64,000 nt of DNA, from contig NZ_ANBA01000009.1 of assembly GCF_000341085.1 (NCBI RefSeq), positions 1 to 64,000 on the forward strand, given 5' to 3'. Position 1 is the first letter of the stretch. Each line of letters opens with the position of its first letter. A program made the position numbers and the translations under genes. This document shows positions 27,199 to 36,535 of this stretch, piece after piece. Origin of the DNA: Nocardiopsis ganjiahuensis DSM 45031 (GTDB lineage: Bacteria > Actinomycetota > Actinomycetes > Streptosporangiales > Streptosporangiaceae). Under the pieces are notes generated by a model. That model saw only the letters and a list, made by a program, of their open reading frames with translations, was not told the origin of the DNA and ran no database searches.

Positions 27199-27438
27199 TC
27201 AGCCCCGGCCGTAGCGCCACTGGAGGAAGTCGTGCTCGCGCTCGACGTAGCGCATCTCGGCGTACAGCAGGTCGGGGTCCTCGGCGTGGACGACCACACC
27301 GCCCTCGGGGATCACGGGCCAGCAGGCGAACGCCCAGAAGCACCGGGTGTAGGTCCCCCAGAGGACGACCCACGCACCCTGCTTCTGCCACTCGATGTGT
27401 TCGGCGACCTGGCGCCGCTCCTCGTCCCGTTCGTCCAT
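27199..27438 (-). CDS. Small hypothetical protein
   Basis: A 79-residue soluble protein starting MDERDEERRQVAEHIEWQ, rich in Trp, Tyr and Arg, with the central phrase WVVLWGTYTRCFWAFACW. AGGGGC precedes the ATG at 27438 by 4 nt; an ATG at 27453 is in frame. No family recognised. Similar short proteins of unknown function are frequent in actinomycete genomes. Confidence 0.5.
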   Translation of the reverse strand: MDERDEERRQVAEHIEWQKQGAWVVLWGTYTRCFWAFACWPVIPEGGVVVHAEDPDLLYAEMRYVEREHDFLQWRYGRG

Positions 27439-27557
27439 GCCGCCCCTGGGCATACCCTGCGCCCGGATGTCCGATCCGGCCGGAACCGGCCATCCTGCGG
27501 GGTTTTCGGCTCCCTCGCCCGTCCTCTCCGCGGAGCGGACGCACGGACCCCGACAGA

Positions 27558-27591
27558 CACGAACGCCCGTGCCGGAGCACGGGCGTTCGTG
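27558..27591 (-). terminator. Terminator after panD
   Basis: A perfect 14-bp stem (27558-27571 with 27578-27591) and 6-nt loop, 12 nt beyond the panD stop codon. Confidence 0.85.
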
Positions 27592-27603
27592 GGAGGGGCG
27601 GGT

Positions 27604-28008
27604 TCAGCGACCGGCGACCAGGTCGCTGCCGGGGACCGGCTCGGCCGGGTCGTTGCCCAGCGCGACGATCCGGTTGTCCCGGTCCACGTGCACGATGTGC
27701 TGGACGTGGTCGGGCCGCTCCTTCTCGTCCACCTGGGCGTAGCCGATGATGATGACCAGGTCGCCGGGGCTGACCAGGCGCGCGGCCGCGCCGTTGATCC
27801 CGATGACGCCGCTGCCCCGCTCACCGACCAGGGCGTAGGTGACCAGGCGGTTGCCGTTGTCGATGTCGACGATGTGGACCTGTTCGCCGTCGACGATGTC
27901 GGCGGCGTCCATCAGGTCGGCGTCGATGGTGACCGAGCCGACGTAGTGCAGGTCGGCCTGGGTCACCGTGGCACGGTGGATCTTGCCGTTCATGAGGGTG
28001 CGCAGCAC
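27604..28008 (-). CDS. panD: Aspartate 1-decarboxylase
   Basis: A 134-residue pro-enzyme that makes beta-alanine for pantothenate and CoA. Self-cleavage at Gly24-Ser25 (HYVGSVTID) produces the pyruvoyl cofactor at the new N-terminus. Other family residues visible are Lys9, His11 (MNGKIHRA), Tyr58 and the NGAAARL loop. Length matches the family. It stands apart from panB/panC, which are not in the window. ATG start at 28008. Confidence 0.93.
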   Translation of the reverse strand: MLRTLMNGKIHRATVTQADLHYVGSVTIDADLMDAADIVDGEQVHIVDIDNGNRLVTYALVGERGSGVIGINGAAARLVSPGDLVIIIGYAQVDEKERPDHVQHIVHVDRDNRIVALGNDPAEPVPGSDLVAGR

Positions 28009-28355
28009 TGCTGAAGCCTCGTTTCAGGATGTCTTGCGGACTACAGGCCCCTTCGGGGTCCCGTGCGTATCCCATGATGGCGCCCCCTGTGGCCTGCTTC
28101 GTCCACCGGGGCCCCACTATGCCCCGAACACCCGCCCCCACCCGGATGTTCCGCCCCCACCGCCCACCCGAAGGAGCCCCCGTGCCCGAGACCACCAGCA
28201 GAACCACCGACGGGACCGGACACGGCGCGGGGCCGACCCCCTGACGACGGCAGGGAGGCAGGCCGCCAGGCGGAGGAACGGCTCGGCTCGGACCGTCCTC
28301 CTTCCGCGACCGGTCCCGGCCGCGGAAGGAGGACGCCCGGGCGGGCGCGCCCGCG
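28009..28355. other. Intergenic region between panD and helY
   Basis: About 350 bp upstream of panD and downstream of helY. Apart from the helY terminator I see no gene; the possible 20-codon frame at 28182 has no support. Confidence 0.5.
28294..28335 (-). terminator. Terminator after helY
   Basis: A perfect 15-bp stem (28294-28308 with 28321-28335) and 12-nt loop, 20 nt after the helicase stop codon. Confidence 0.85.
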
Positions 28356-31208
28356 CTAGTTGAAGGAGGAGTAGGCGACCACGCCGCGGCGGACCAGGTC
28401 GGCGGCCTTGCGGGCGTTGCTCCGCACCTGCGGGTCGGCGGCCGCCCCTGCGATCTGGCTGAGCATGTCCACCAGCATCTTCGCGGTACGCACGAAGTCG
28501 CCGGCGGTCATGTCGGACTGGCGCAGGATCGCGTCGAGCCGGTCACCGCGCGCCCAGCGGTGCGCGGTCCACACGAACCCGAGGTCGGGCTGGCGCAGGA
28601 AGGAGACCCGGTGCCGGCTCTCCACCTCGTTGAGCTCGCCCCACAGCCGCACCATCTCGGTGAGCGCCTCCTCGACCCTGCCCTCGGGCAGCCTCGGGAA
28701 GGCGTCCTCGTTGCGGCGCGCCTCGTAGACCAGGGACGCGGCGCAGGCGGCCAGATCCACCGGATTGAGCTCCTCCCACACCCCCCGGCGCAGGCACTCG
28801 GCGACCAGCAGGTCCAGTTCGGAGTAGATCTTGGCGAGCTTGCCGCCGTCCTCGGAGACGTCGTCGCCGGACAGGTACTCCAGGTCCTCCAGGACGCCGC
28901 ACACCCGGTCGAAGGTGCGGGAGATGACGTGCGAGCGCCCCTCCACACGGCGGCGCAGCGCGTCCGTGTCCTTCTGGAGGCGGAAGTAGCGCTCGGCCCA
29001 GCGGGCGTGGTCCTCACGGTCGGAGCAGCCGTGGCAGGGGTGCTCCTTGAGTTCGGTGCGCAGCCGCTGGATCTCGGGATCCTCCTGGCCGCCGCGACGC
29101 CCGCCCCGCTCGTAGGAGGCCGAGGTGCCCTGCTCCTTGAGCTTGTTGCGCAGGGTCGAGGCCAGGTCCTGGCGCGAACGCGGGGAGCGCGCGGAGAAGG
29201 ACTTGGGGATGCGCATGCGCCCGGAAGCGTGCACCGGGACCGGGAAGTCACTGGAGTTGACCCGCTTGACCTGCTTGTCCACGGTCAGCACCAGCGGAGC
29301 GGGCAGGTCGTGCTTGAGTCCCGGGTCCAGCACCACGGCGTGCCCGGAGTAGCGGCCCGCGGGAATCCGGATGATGTCGCCGGTGCGCAGCCGCTCCAGG
29401 CTCTCCAGGGCCTCGTCCCGGCGCTGGGCCGAACGGTTCCTGGACAGCACGGCCTCGCGGTCGCTCAGCGCGCGGCGCAGCCCCGCGTACTCCATGAAGT
29501 CGCCCAGGTGGCACTCGGCCGCCTCGGCGTAGCCCTCCAGGGCCTCCTCGTGCTTGCGCAGCTGCTTGACCAGTCCGACCACGGCGCGGTCGGCCTGGAA
29601 CTGGGCGAAGGAGGCCTCCAGCATGTTGCGGCTGCGCTGGCGGCCGAACTGGCCGACCAGGTTCACCGCCATGTTGTAGGAGGGCTTGAAGCTGGAGTTG
29701 AGCGGATAGGTGCGGGTACCCGCCAGGCTGGCCACCGACTCGGGGTCGGTCCCGGCCTGCCAGACGACGACCGCGTGCCCCTCCACGTCGATGCCGCGCC
29801 GCCCGGCCCGCCCGGTGAGCTGGGTGTACTCACCGGGGGTGAGCGCGGCGTGGGTCTCGCCGTTCCACTTGTCGAGCTTCTCGATCACCGTGGTGCGCGC
29901 GGGCATGTTGATGCCCAGGGCCAGGGTCTCGGTGGCGAAGACCGCCCGGATCAGCCCCTTGGAGAACAGGTGCTCGACGATCTCCTTGAAGGTGGGCAGC
30001 ATGCCCGCGTGGTGCGCGGAGATGCCCGCCTCCAGGGCGCGCAGCCAGGAGTCGAAGCCGAGCACCGTCAGGTCCGCGCGCGGGATGTCCGCGCACCGCG
30101 TCTCCGCGTACTCGCGGATGTAGTCCGCCTCCTCCGGAGAGGTGAGCACCAGCCCGGAGGCCACGCACTGGCGGACGGCGTCGTCGCACCCGGCGCGGCT
30201 GAAGATGAACATGATCGCCGGGAGCAGCCCTTCGGCGTCGAGCTCCTCGATGATCATCGGCCGCGTGGGCGGGGCGAAGCGGGTGCGCGGGCGCACGTTG
30301 CCGCGGGCCCGGGTCTGCGGGTGGCGGCGACGGTCGGCCAGCTGGGTGGTGCGCGCGTCGTCCTCGGCGGTGCGGGTCAGGTAGGGGTTGATGAGCAGTT
30401 TGCGCCCGCCCACCTGGATCTCGCGGGGCCGCTGGTGCTGGGAGCGGCGGCGGTCACGCTTGCGTTTGGCCCGTCCGCCGCGCTGCTCGCCCTCGCCGTC
30501 CTCTTCGGAGGCGGTCTCCTCCGGCTGTTCGTCGACGAACAGGTCGTGGATGCGCTTGCCCACCATGACGTGCTGCCACAGCGGCACGGGGCGCTTCTCG
30601 TCGACGATGACGGTGGTGTCGCCGCGCACCTGCTGGAGCCACTCGCCGAACTCCTCGGCGTTGCTGACGGTCGCGGACAGGGCGACCATGCGCACCGACT
30701 CGGGCAGGTGGATGATCACCTCCTCCCAGACCGCGCCGCGGAAGCGGTCGGCGAGATAGTGCACCTCGTCCATGACCACGTAGGCCAGTCCGCCCAGGGT
30801 GGACGAGCCCTCGTAGAGCATGTTGCGCAGCACCTCGGTGGTCATGACGACCACGGGCGCCTCACCGTTGACGCTGTTGTCGCCGGTGAGCAGGCCGACC
30901 TGGTCGGCGCCGTAGCGCTTGACCAGGTCGTTGTACTTCTGGTTGGACAGGGCCTTGATCGGCGTGGTGTAGAAGCACTTGGTGCCCTCGGTCAGGGCCT
31001 GGTGCACGGCGAACTCGCCGACCACGGTCTTGCCGGAACCGGTGGGCGCGGCGACCAGCACCCCGTGTCCGCCTTCCAGAGCCTTGCAGGCCCTGATCTG
31101 GAAGGGGTCGAACTCGAACCCGTAGAGTCCCTGGAAGGCCTCGATCGCGGCGCTGGAGGCGCTCTGGCGCCGGCGGAAGGCGGCGTAACGCTCGGAGTGA
31201 CTACTCAT
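28356..31208 (-). CDS. helY: Ski2/Mtr4-like DEAD-box RNA helicase (HelY)
   Basis: A 950-residue superfamily 2 helicase. Walker A APTGSGKT (residues 54-61), Walker B DEVH (147-150), SAT motif (ALSATVSNAEEF) and motif VI TGRAGRRGID are intact. A lysine/arginine-rich insertion (about 240-310) follows the first RecA domain. The C-terminal DSHCT domain of Ski2/Mtr4 relatives covers roughly the last 180 residues. Predicted role: ATP-driven RNA unwinding in degradation or maturation. In Mycobacterium, helY follows tatC, as it does here with two genes between. It starts 12 nt after the lipid kinase stop, so the two are one operon. Confidence 0.88.
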   Translation of the reverse strand: MSSHSERYAAFRRRQSASSAAIEAFQGLYGFEFDPFQIRACKALEGGHGVLVAAPTGSGKTVVGEFAVHQALTEGTKCFYTTPIKALSNQKYNDLVKRYGADQVGLLTGDNSVNGEAPVVVMTTEVLRNMLYEGSSTLGGLAYVVMDEVHYLADRFRGAVWEEVIIHLPESVRMVALSATVSNAEEFGEWLQQVRGDTTVIVDEKRPVPLWQHVMVGKRIHDLFVDEQPEETASEEDGEGEQRGGRAKRKRDRRRSQHQRPREIQVGGRKLLINPYLTRTAEDDARTTQLADRRRHPQTRARGNVRPRTRFAPPTRPMIIEELDAEGLLPAIMFIFSRAGCDDAVRQCVASGLVLTSPEEADYIREYAETRCADIPRADLTVLGFDSWLRALEAGISAHHAGMLPTFKEIVEHLFSKGLIRAVFATETLALGINMPARTTVIEKLDKWNGETHAALTPGEYTQLTGRAGRRGIDVEGHAVVVWQAGTDPESVASLAGTRTYPLNSSFKPSYNMAVNLVGQFGRQRSRNMLEASFAQFQADRAVVGLVKQLRKHEEALEGYAEAAECHLGDFMEYAGLRRALSDREAVLSRNRSAQRRDEALESLERLRTGDIIRIPAGRYSGHAVVLDPGLKHDLPAPLVLTVDKQVKRVNSSDFPVPVHASGRMRIPKSFSARSPRSRQDLASTLRNKLKEQGTSASYERGGRRGGQEDPEIQRLRTELKEHPCHGCSDREDHARWAERYFRLQKDTDALRRRVEGRSHVISRTFDRVCGVLEDLEYLSGDDVSEDGGKLAKIYSELDLLVAECLRRGVWEELNPVDLAACAASLVYEARRNEDAFPRLPEGRVEEALTEMVRLWGELNEVESRHRVSFLRQPDLGFVWTAHRWARGDRLDAILRQSDMTAGDFVRTAKMLVDMLSQIAGAAADPQVRSNARKAADLVRRGVVAYSSFN

Positions 31209-31220
31209 AGGGCTACCAGC

Positions 31221-32117
31221 CTATGAGGTCAGCTCCAACATCTCGACCGCCTTGGGAACCACTTCGCACACCAGGGTCGGGGGACCCGTGCGTTCCCCGT
31301 CGGCGAAGGCCGTTCCCGCGTCACCGCGGACGGTGACGGCGCGCCCCCGTTCGAAGACCACCTCGTCCAGGCCCAGGTGGCTGCCGTTGAAGACCCTGGG
31401 GAACAGGCGCAGGAACCGGCCGCGCGGCGCCTCCTTGACGAAGACCACGTCCAGCAGCCCGTCGTCGGGGACGGCCTCGGCGCACACGCGCATGCCGCCG
31501 CCGTAGGAGCTGGTGTTGCCGACCGCCACGAGCATGCCGGGTTCGGCGATCCGGCGGTCGTCGATGTCGATCTCGAAGTCGATGGGCTGGAAGGAGCGCA
31601 GCTCGGCGAGGAGCCCGATCACGTAGCCGGCCCGGCCGACACCGAAGCGGAAGTTGTTGAACCGCTCGTTGACCCGGGCGTCGAAACCGCAGGCCAGCAC
31701 ACTCATGTAGTAGCGCTGGGCGCCGTCGGCCGTGGTCAGGCGGACCACGTCGCTGGGGCGGGTGCGCCCGGCCAGGATCGCCTCCGCCGTCCTGCGGGCC
31801 GAGCCGCGCGGGGCCCCGAAGGCACGGGCCACGTCGTTCCCGCTGCCCGCCGGGACCACGGCGAGGGGGACACCGCTGCCGACCACTCCCTGGAGCGCCT
31901 GGTGGACCAGTCCGTCACCGCCGACGGCGACCAGCGCGTCGGGGCGGTCGGAGGCGGCCAGGCGGGCCAGGCGCCGGCTGTCCGCGGCGGAGCGGCCGGT
32001 GTAGACGTGCACGCGGGCACCCGCGGCACGCAGGGCCTCCTTCAGGCGGACCGCGATGACGGCGGCGCGGCGCCGGCCGGAGGCCGGGTTGACCAGAAGG
32101 GCGATATGAGGGGGCAT
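31221..32117 (-). CDS. Diacylglycerol/lipid kinase family protein (YegS/LCB5-like)
   Basis: A 298-residue ATP-dependent lipid kinase fold. The N-terminal LLVNPASGRRRA and the VAVGGDGLVHQALQGVV loop (GGDGT-like, here GGDGL) bind nucleotide; PAGSGNDVARAFG follows. The C-terminal beta-sandwich ends with VRGDAGTAFADGERTGPPTLV. The Thr to Leu change in GGDGT is a deviation. Substrate could be diacylglycerol, sphingosine-like lipid or undecaprenol. The ATG at 32117 is the family start. Cotranscribed with helY. Confidence 0.82.
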   Translation of the reverse strand: MPPHIALLVNPASGRRRAAVIAVRLKEALRAAGARVHVYTGRSAADSRRLARLAASDRPDALVAVGGDGLVHQALQGVVGSGVPLAVVPAGSGNDVARAFGAPRGSARRTAEAILAGRTRPSDVVRLTTADGAQRYYMSVLACGFDARVNERFNNFRFGVGRAGYVIGLLAELRSFQPIDFEIDIDDRRIAEPGMLVAVGNTSSYGGGMRVCAEAVPDDGLLDVVFVKEAPRGRFLRLFPRVFNGSHLGLDEVVFERGRAVTVRGDAGTAFADGERTGPPTLVCEVVPKAVEMLELTS

Positions 32118-32216
32118 ATGCCGGTCCTTCGCTACCCAGGGCTGGGGTCGTCGAGGAGGTGTACGGGGGCTGGTGGGGTTCCCGTACACCCGCGCGCCCG
32201 GGTGCCGGTGACCGGT

Positions 32217-32642
32217 TCAGTCGTCCTCGGTCGTGGACTCCTGCCCGGCTTCCTCACGCTGGCGGCGATGGTACTCCTCCATCGCCTTGGGAGTGTTCAG
32301 CGGGGAGGGCACCCAGGTCGCCTCGACCTCGGTCTGACCGCGCTGGATCGCGATCTCCTCCTCGGTGAGGTACTCCTCGGGGATGTCGAACTCGCCGTCG
32401 CGGGCGCCCAGGACGAAGGCCTCCCACTCGGCGGGGGTGAAGAACAGGGTGCCCTTCTCCGGGGACTTGCCGTCGCGCACCGCACGGAACCCGTCGTCGA
32501 ACTCCGCGACCTCGACGACCGCCTCGGCGTCCGGTTTCGACAGGGAGGAACGCATCCACACCGCGTCGGTGGTGTCGTGCCACTTCTCGTTGCCCATGGC
32601 CTCGGGCGGCAGTTCCCTCTTGGTCTCGATCTGCTCGCTCAT
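32217..32642 (-). CDS. DUF397 domain-containing protein
   Basis: A 141-residue protein. The DUF397 domain (about residues 28-78) has VWMRSSLSKPDAEAVVEVAEF, then VRDGKSPEKGTLFFTPAEWEAFV, close to the family pattern W-x-SS...VEVA...RDSK...F-xx-EW. DUF397 proteins usually have 60-80 residues and sit beside XRE regulators controlling development or antibiotic production. This one has an acidic 60-residue C-terminal extension and no HTH partner. Between tatC and the lipid kinase. Good RBS not obvious. Confidence 0.78.
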   Translation of the reverse strand: MSEQIETKRELPPEAMGNEKWHDTTDAVWMRSSLSKPDAEAVVEVAEFDDGFRAVRDGKSPEKGTLFFTPAEWEAFVLGARDGEFDIPEEYLTEEEIAIQRGQTEVEATWVPSPLNTPKAMEEYHRRQREEAGQESTTEDD

Positions 32643-32722
32643 CCGGACTTCCTACTCAGGGAGCTCTTTGGCGGGAGGGCTCTGGCTCTCCCCTGCCGAA
32701 CCCTAGCGCGTCACGGGCGACC

Positions 32723-33613
32723 TCAGGAGCGCTTGGTCGATTCACCCTCGGAGTCGGGTTCGTCCAGGGAGGAGGGGGTGTAGTCGAGGTCGGAGGGCTG
32801 GTCGTCCAGCTCGGAGATCTGGTCGTCGTCCAGGTCGCTGGTGGGGTCCCTGCGCTTCTTGCGGCGGTCGTTGAGGAAGCAGAACAGCTCGGCGACCTCG
32901 AAGAGCGCCACGAGGGGAATGGCCAGGGCCAGCATCGAGACGGGCTCGGCCGGGGTGATGACCGCCGCGACCACGAAGACGCAGAAGAGGATGACCCGGC
33001 GCCACTTGGCGATGGCCTCGTGGCTGAGGATGCCGATGAGGTTGAGCAGGATCACCAGCAACGGCATGACGAAGCCGAGGCCGAACATGCCCATCATGAT
33101 GAGCATGTAGCTGAGGTACTCGCCGATGGTCAGGAACGGGTCCGCGTCCTCGGGCAGGAAACCGAAGAGCATCTGGAGGGCGAGCGAGGTGATCGTGTAC
33201 GCCAGAGCCGCACCGGAGATGAAGAGGAGCCCGGCCACCGGGGCGAAGATGTAGGCGTACTTCTTCTCGCTGCTGTGCAGCGCGGGGGCGACGAAGGCCC
33301 ACAGCTGGTAGAGCCAGAACGGGGCGGTGACCAGCGCTCCGACGAACAGCCAGACCTTGAAGGCGACGAAGAACGCGTCGAAGGGGCCGGTGACGATCAG
33401 CGAGCAGCCGCCGCCCTCGACCACCTGGGAGGCGGGCAGCGAGCAGTAGGGCTCGGTGAGGAAGTCCCAGATCTGGTCGTAGAAGACGAAACCGACCACG
33501 GCTCCCAGGCACAGGACGAGCATCGCCTTGGCCAGCCGGCTGCGCAGTTCGCGCAGGTGGTCCATGAGCGGCATCCGGGCATCCGGGTTGGCCGATCGGT
33601 TTCGGGACCTCAT
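32723..33613 (-). CDS. tatC: Sec-independent protein translocase TatC
   Basis: A 296-residue, six-helix membrane protein. The MPLMDHLRELRSRLAKAM N-terminus binds the twin-arginine signal, and the conserved FxxF-like region and helix 5 (MPLLVILLNLIGILSHEAIAKWRR) are recognisable. The C-terminal 50 residues are an acidic DL-repeat tail (DLDDDQISELDDQPSDLD) typical of actinobacterial TatC. Works with TatA encoded 111 bp upstream. Twin-arginine export is used by redox proteins and some secreted hydrolases of this genus. Confidence 0.93.
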   Translation of the reverse strand: MRSRNRSANPDARMPLMDHLRELRSRLAKAMLVLCLGAVVGFVFYDQIWDFLTEPYCSLPASQVVEGGGCSLIVTGPFDAFFVAFKVWLFVGALVTAPFWLYQLWAFVAPALHSSEKKYAYIFAPVAGLLFISGAALAYTITSLALQMLFGFLPEDADPFLTIGEYLSYMLIMMGMFGLGFVMPLLVILLNLIGILSHEAIAKWRRVILFCVFVVAAVITPAEPVSMLALAIPLVALFEVAELFCFLNDRRKKRRDPTSDLDDDQISELDDQPSDLDYTPSSLDEPDSEGESTKRS

Positions 33614-33724
33614 CGTGCGGTCACTCTCTTCTCGTTCGGGCCCGCGCTGACGGCGCGGACTCCCCGCTGACAGCAGCCGTCCGGCGCGGCGCCCGTCGGC
33701 ACCGCGCCAGCCCGCCCGGCAGAA

Positions 33725-34063
33725 CTAGTTGTTGTAGGTCTGGTTGGTGGGCTCACCGGACTCGTTGACGACGCGCTGGCCGGGGGGCAGCTGCGGGTAG
33801 CCCTGCTGCGCCTGCTGGTGGCCGGGCTGGGGCGCGTTCGGCTGCGCGGCCTGCGGCTGGGTCTGCTGGGGCTGGGCCTGCGGCTCCGGGGTCTCCCCCT
33901 CGCCCTTGGTCTCCTCGTCGTCGACCAGGCCCTTGCTCTCGGCCTTGAGGATGCGGGCGCTCCGGCCCAGGGAACGGGCCAGGTCCGGGAGCTTCTTGGC
34001 TCCGAACAGCAGAATGGCCAGGATCACCAGGATGGCGATGGTAGGTCCGTTGAACGGTCCCAT
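33725..34063 (-). CDS. tatA: Twin-arginine translocase TatA
   Basis: A 112-residue single-helix pore protein. The helix TIAILVILAILLFGAKKLP, the amphipathic helix DLARSLGRSARILKAESKG and the acidic hinge are the family pattern. The last 60 residues are Gln/Pro-rich and disordered. First gene of the tatA-tatC pair after pafBC and a small membrane protein, in the conserved order pafC-tatA-tatC. Confidence 0.92.
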   Translation of the reverse strand: MGPFNGPTIAILVILAILLFGAKKLPDLARSLGRSARILKAESKGLVDDEETKGEGETPEPQAQPQQTQPQAAQPNAPQPGHQQAQQGYPQLPPGQRVVNESGEPTNQTYNN

Positions 34064-34129
34064 GGTTCTACCTCTCTACTGGGCGCGACCAAGCGCCTCT
34101 GATGGTACGCGCATCCCTCCACGGGGCCG

Positions 34130-34315
34130 TCATGTCCCAGCACCGCCCCGGCGGATGCGCTCACGCAGGTCAGCGCTGCTCGCCTGGTACCCGCCCGCCG
34201 CCCGTGTCACCTCTTCGGACAGCACGGAGGCCTGGCGGCGCGCTCTCAGAACGAGCGTGCCGACGACGTACGCTCCGATGCAAAGCGTGCCGAAAAGGAC
34301 AGCGAGGGCGATCAC
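34130..34315 (-). CDS. Small one-helix membrane protein
   Basis: A 61-residue protein. One membrane helix (IALAVLFGTLCIGAYVVGTLVL) at the N-terminus is followed by a charged amphipathic helix with LSEEVTRAAGGYQASSADLRERIR. No family is recognised. It lies between pafBC and tatA on the same strand, about 60 bp from each, so it is probably part of that operon; many actinomycetes have a short membrane protein at this point. Confidence 0.55.
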   Translation of the reverse strand: MIALAVLFGTLCIGAYVVGTLVLRARRQASVLSEEVTRAAGGYQASSADLRERIRRGGAGT

Positions 34316-34375
34316 GCTTTCACCATATCCCTTTCGGGATGACCTACACCCCTCCCCCCGGTGAACAGGTGAGCT

Positions 34376-36427
34376 TCACTCCGGAGACGAAGTGGTCTCG
34401 ACCAATTTCCCGGAGGTTTGGCCCCTGTCGTAGTGCCGAAGGGCCCTTTCCGCCTCGGCCCGGACGTCCTCGGCCAGGCCCCGCGGAGACACCAGGCGCC
34501 CCTCCCGCCCCAGGGACAGGGCCAGCCGGGCCACCCACGCGGGCGCGGGGGTGCGCAGGGTCGCCCGCACCCCTCCGCCCGGGAGCTCGGTCACCGACTC
34601 GCACACGTAGTCCTCGGTGACCCAGCGCGCGGAGGGCTCCAGCACCAGGGTCACCAGGGCGTCGCGTTCGGAGCGCTGGAGCACCCCGGCGGACAGGTCG
34701 CGCCGGGCCACGCCCTCGGGCACCTCCGCGGCGAAGGGCAGCACGGTCAGCTCCAGCACCCGGTCCAGCCGGAACAGCCGCACGTCCTCGCGCAGGTGGC
34801 AGTACCCCTCGAGGAAGGTCTGGCCGTCCTGGACGACCAGGCCCATGGGGTCCACGTCGCGTTCGGTCACCTGGTCCAGGTACCCCGACAGGTAGCGCAG
34901 GTGCAGGCGCTGCCCGGCGCTCAGGGCGTCGGCGCAGCGCCGCCGGGTCTGGGCGACCTGTTCGTCCACCTCGACCCGCACCTGCACCGCGTCGGCCAGG
35001 TCGCCCACGGCCGTGCCCGCGGCGGTGCGCAGCTTCTCCCCCACCCGCTTGAGGGCACCGCCCTCGACCCCCTGCGCCTCGGGCAGCGCCTCCAGCAGGG
35101 ACAGGCCCACGACCAGGCTGGCCGCCTCGTCGGCGGTCAGCCGCAGCGGCTGGGCCAGGGTGTCGGCGTTGCCGATGATGATCTCACCGGTCTCCTTGGC
35201 CGCGTCCAGGTCCACGTCGATCAGGTCACCGGGCGTGTAGCCCGGCAGGCCGCACATCCACAGCAGGCTCAGGTCGGAGACCACCTGCTTCTCGCTGAGG
35301 CCGAAGTGCCGGGCCACCTCGGGGACCCGCACGTCGCGGCCGAGCGCGTAGGGCACCAGCATGAGGAGCCGGCGCAGCTGGTCGGCGGAGCGGGGGCCGC
35401 GCGCGGGAGCGTCCTCGCCCCCGTGCTCCCCCACGGCCTCCGTGTTCTCGGCCGCGTCGGTGCCCTCGACCACCCCGGCCAGGTGCTCGGCCATCGCGGC
35501 CCGGGCCTGCTCGGGCTCCACCACCACCGCACGCGAACCGTGCTCCGCCACCTGGCGCACCAGCCCGCTCGTGCTCGTGTAGGGCAGCGTGAGGGTGTCC
35601 CAACCGCTGCCGCCGCTGTCCCGTTCCCCCGGGACCACGCGCAGCGCACGGCGGCGCAGGGCGTGCGCGGCGTCGGTCCGCACCCGCAGGGTCGCGGTCC
35701 GCTCCGGCACGGCGGTCTGCTGGGAGACCACCGAGCGCAGGTCCACCCCCTCGGGCACCACCACGTCCGGCCCGGTGCGCTCCACCGTCACCCCGCCCCG
35801 GATCCGGCCGAGGCGGAACACCCGCCGGGCGTCGCGCAGCCGGTCGTGGCCGACCACGTACCAGTGGCCGCGCAGGTTGACGATGCCCCACGGTTCGACC
35901 TCGCGCCGCTGCGCCGAGCTCTCCCCGGGCTTGCGGTAGTCGAAGGAGATCGGGCGGCGGTCGCGGACCGCCTGCCAGACGGGGCCGAAGGCGGGTTCGT
36001 CGGTGCGCATCGCCGGGGTCAGCCCGGGCGCGGCCTCGGTGTCCACGGGGACGCCGGCCGAGCGGAGCTTGAACAGGGCGTTGGCGGCGGCCTCGCCCAG
36101 GGAGGCGTGGCGCCAGGCGCGGGCGGCCAGGCCCAGCACGACCGCCTCGTCGGGCAGGAGCTCGATCTCGGGCAGCTCGTAGTCCGAGCGGGAGATCCGG
36201 TACCCCTCCTCGCCGCTGAAGGCGTCCCCGGTGCCGACCTGGATGGGGATGCCGCTGTCCCGCAGCTCGCGCTTGTCCCGTTCGAACATGCGCTTGAAGG
36301 CCGACTCCGTGTCCGCCTCGGCGTACCCCTGGACCGTAGCGCGGATCTCCTGCGCGGTCAGGTGCCGCCGCGTGGACAACAGGCAGATGACCAGGTTCAG
36401 CTGCCGTTCGGTCTTCCTGCGCGACAT
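34376..36427 (-). CDS. pafBC: PafB-PafC fusion, WYL-domain DNA-damage regulator
   Basis: A 683-residue fusion of two paralogous WYL regulators. The first half has a winged helix (NLVICLLSTRRHLTAQEIR) and a WYL domain (EVEPWGIVNLRGHWYVVGHDR); the second repeats the layout (MLVPYALGRDVRVPEVARHFGLSEKQVV, then WYL-like VDPMGLVVQDGQTFLEGYC). In Mycobacterium, PafB and PafC are separate proteins forming an activator of LexA-independent SOS genes; natural fusions are known, for example in Arthrobacter. Not needed for pupylation itself. An acidic linker joins the halves near residues 325-345. The start at 36427 is 109 bp from the divergent DUF3866 gene. Confidence 0.88.
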   Translation of the reverse strand: MSRRKTERQLNLVICLLSTRRHLTAQEIRATVQGYAEADTESAFKRMFERDKRELRDSGIPIQVGTGDAFSGEEGYRISRSDYELPEIELLPDEAVVLGLAARAWRHASLGEAAANALFKLRSAGVPVDTEAAPGLTPAMRTDEPAFGPVWQAVRDRRPISFDYRKPGESSAQRREVEPWGIVNLRGHWYVVGHDRLRDARRVFRLGRIRGGVTVERTGPDVVVPEGVDLRSVVSQQTAVPERTATLRVRTDAAHALRRRALRVVPGERDSGGSGWDTLTLPYTSTSGLVRQVAEHGSRAVVVEPEQARAAMAEHLAGVVEGTDAAENTEAVGEHGGEDAPARGPRSADQLRRLLMLVPYALGRDVRVPEVARHFGLSEKQVVSDLSLLWMCGLPGYTPGDLIDVDLDAAKETGEIIIGNADTLAQPLRLTADEAASLVVGLSLLEALPEAQGVEGGALKRVGEKLRTAAGTAVGDLADAVQVRVEVDEQVAQTRRRCADALSAGQRLHLRYLSGYLDQVTERDVDPMGLVVQDGQTFLEGYCHLREDVRLFRLDRVLELTVLPFAAEVPEGVARRDLSAGVLQRSERDALVTLVLEPSARWVTEDYVCESVTELPGGGVRATLRTPAPAWVARLALSLGREGRLVSPRGLAEDVRAEAERALRHYDRGQTSGKLVETTSSPE

Positions 36428-36535
36428 CGTCCGCACTCCTCTTGCCCGCTGTGTTGCCCGCTGTGGTGGACCGGGCGGGGCCGCCAGGGCGCGTCCTCCC
36501 ACCTTCGGTTCAGCTCCGACGGTACCGTGCCCAGC

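Noticed and set aside
28560-31226. 888-residue plus-strand open frame opposite helY
   Set aside because: His/Gly/Leu-rich antisense artefact; helY has intact helicase motifs on the other strand.
34418-36535. Long plus-strand open frame opposite pafBC joined to DUF3866
   Set aside because: The part opposite pafBC is antisense noise; only the DUF3866 portion from 36536 has a start and family features.
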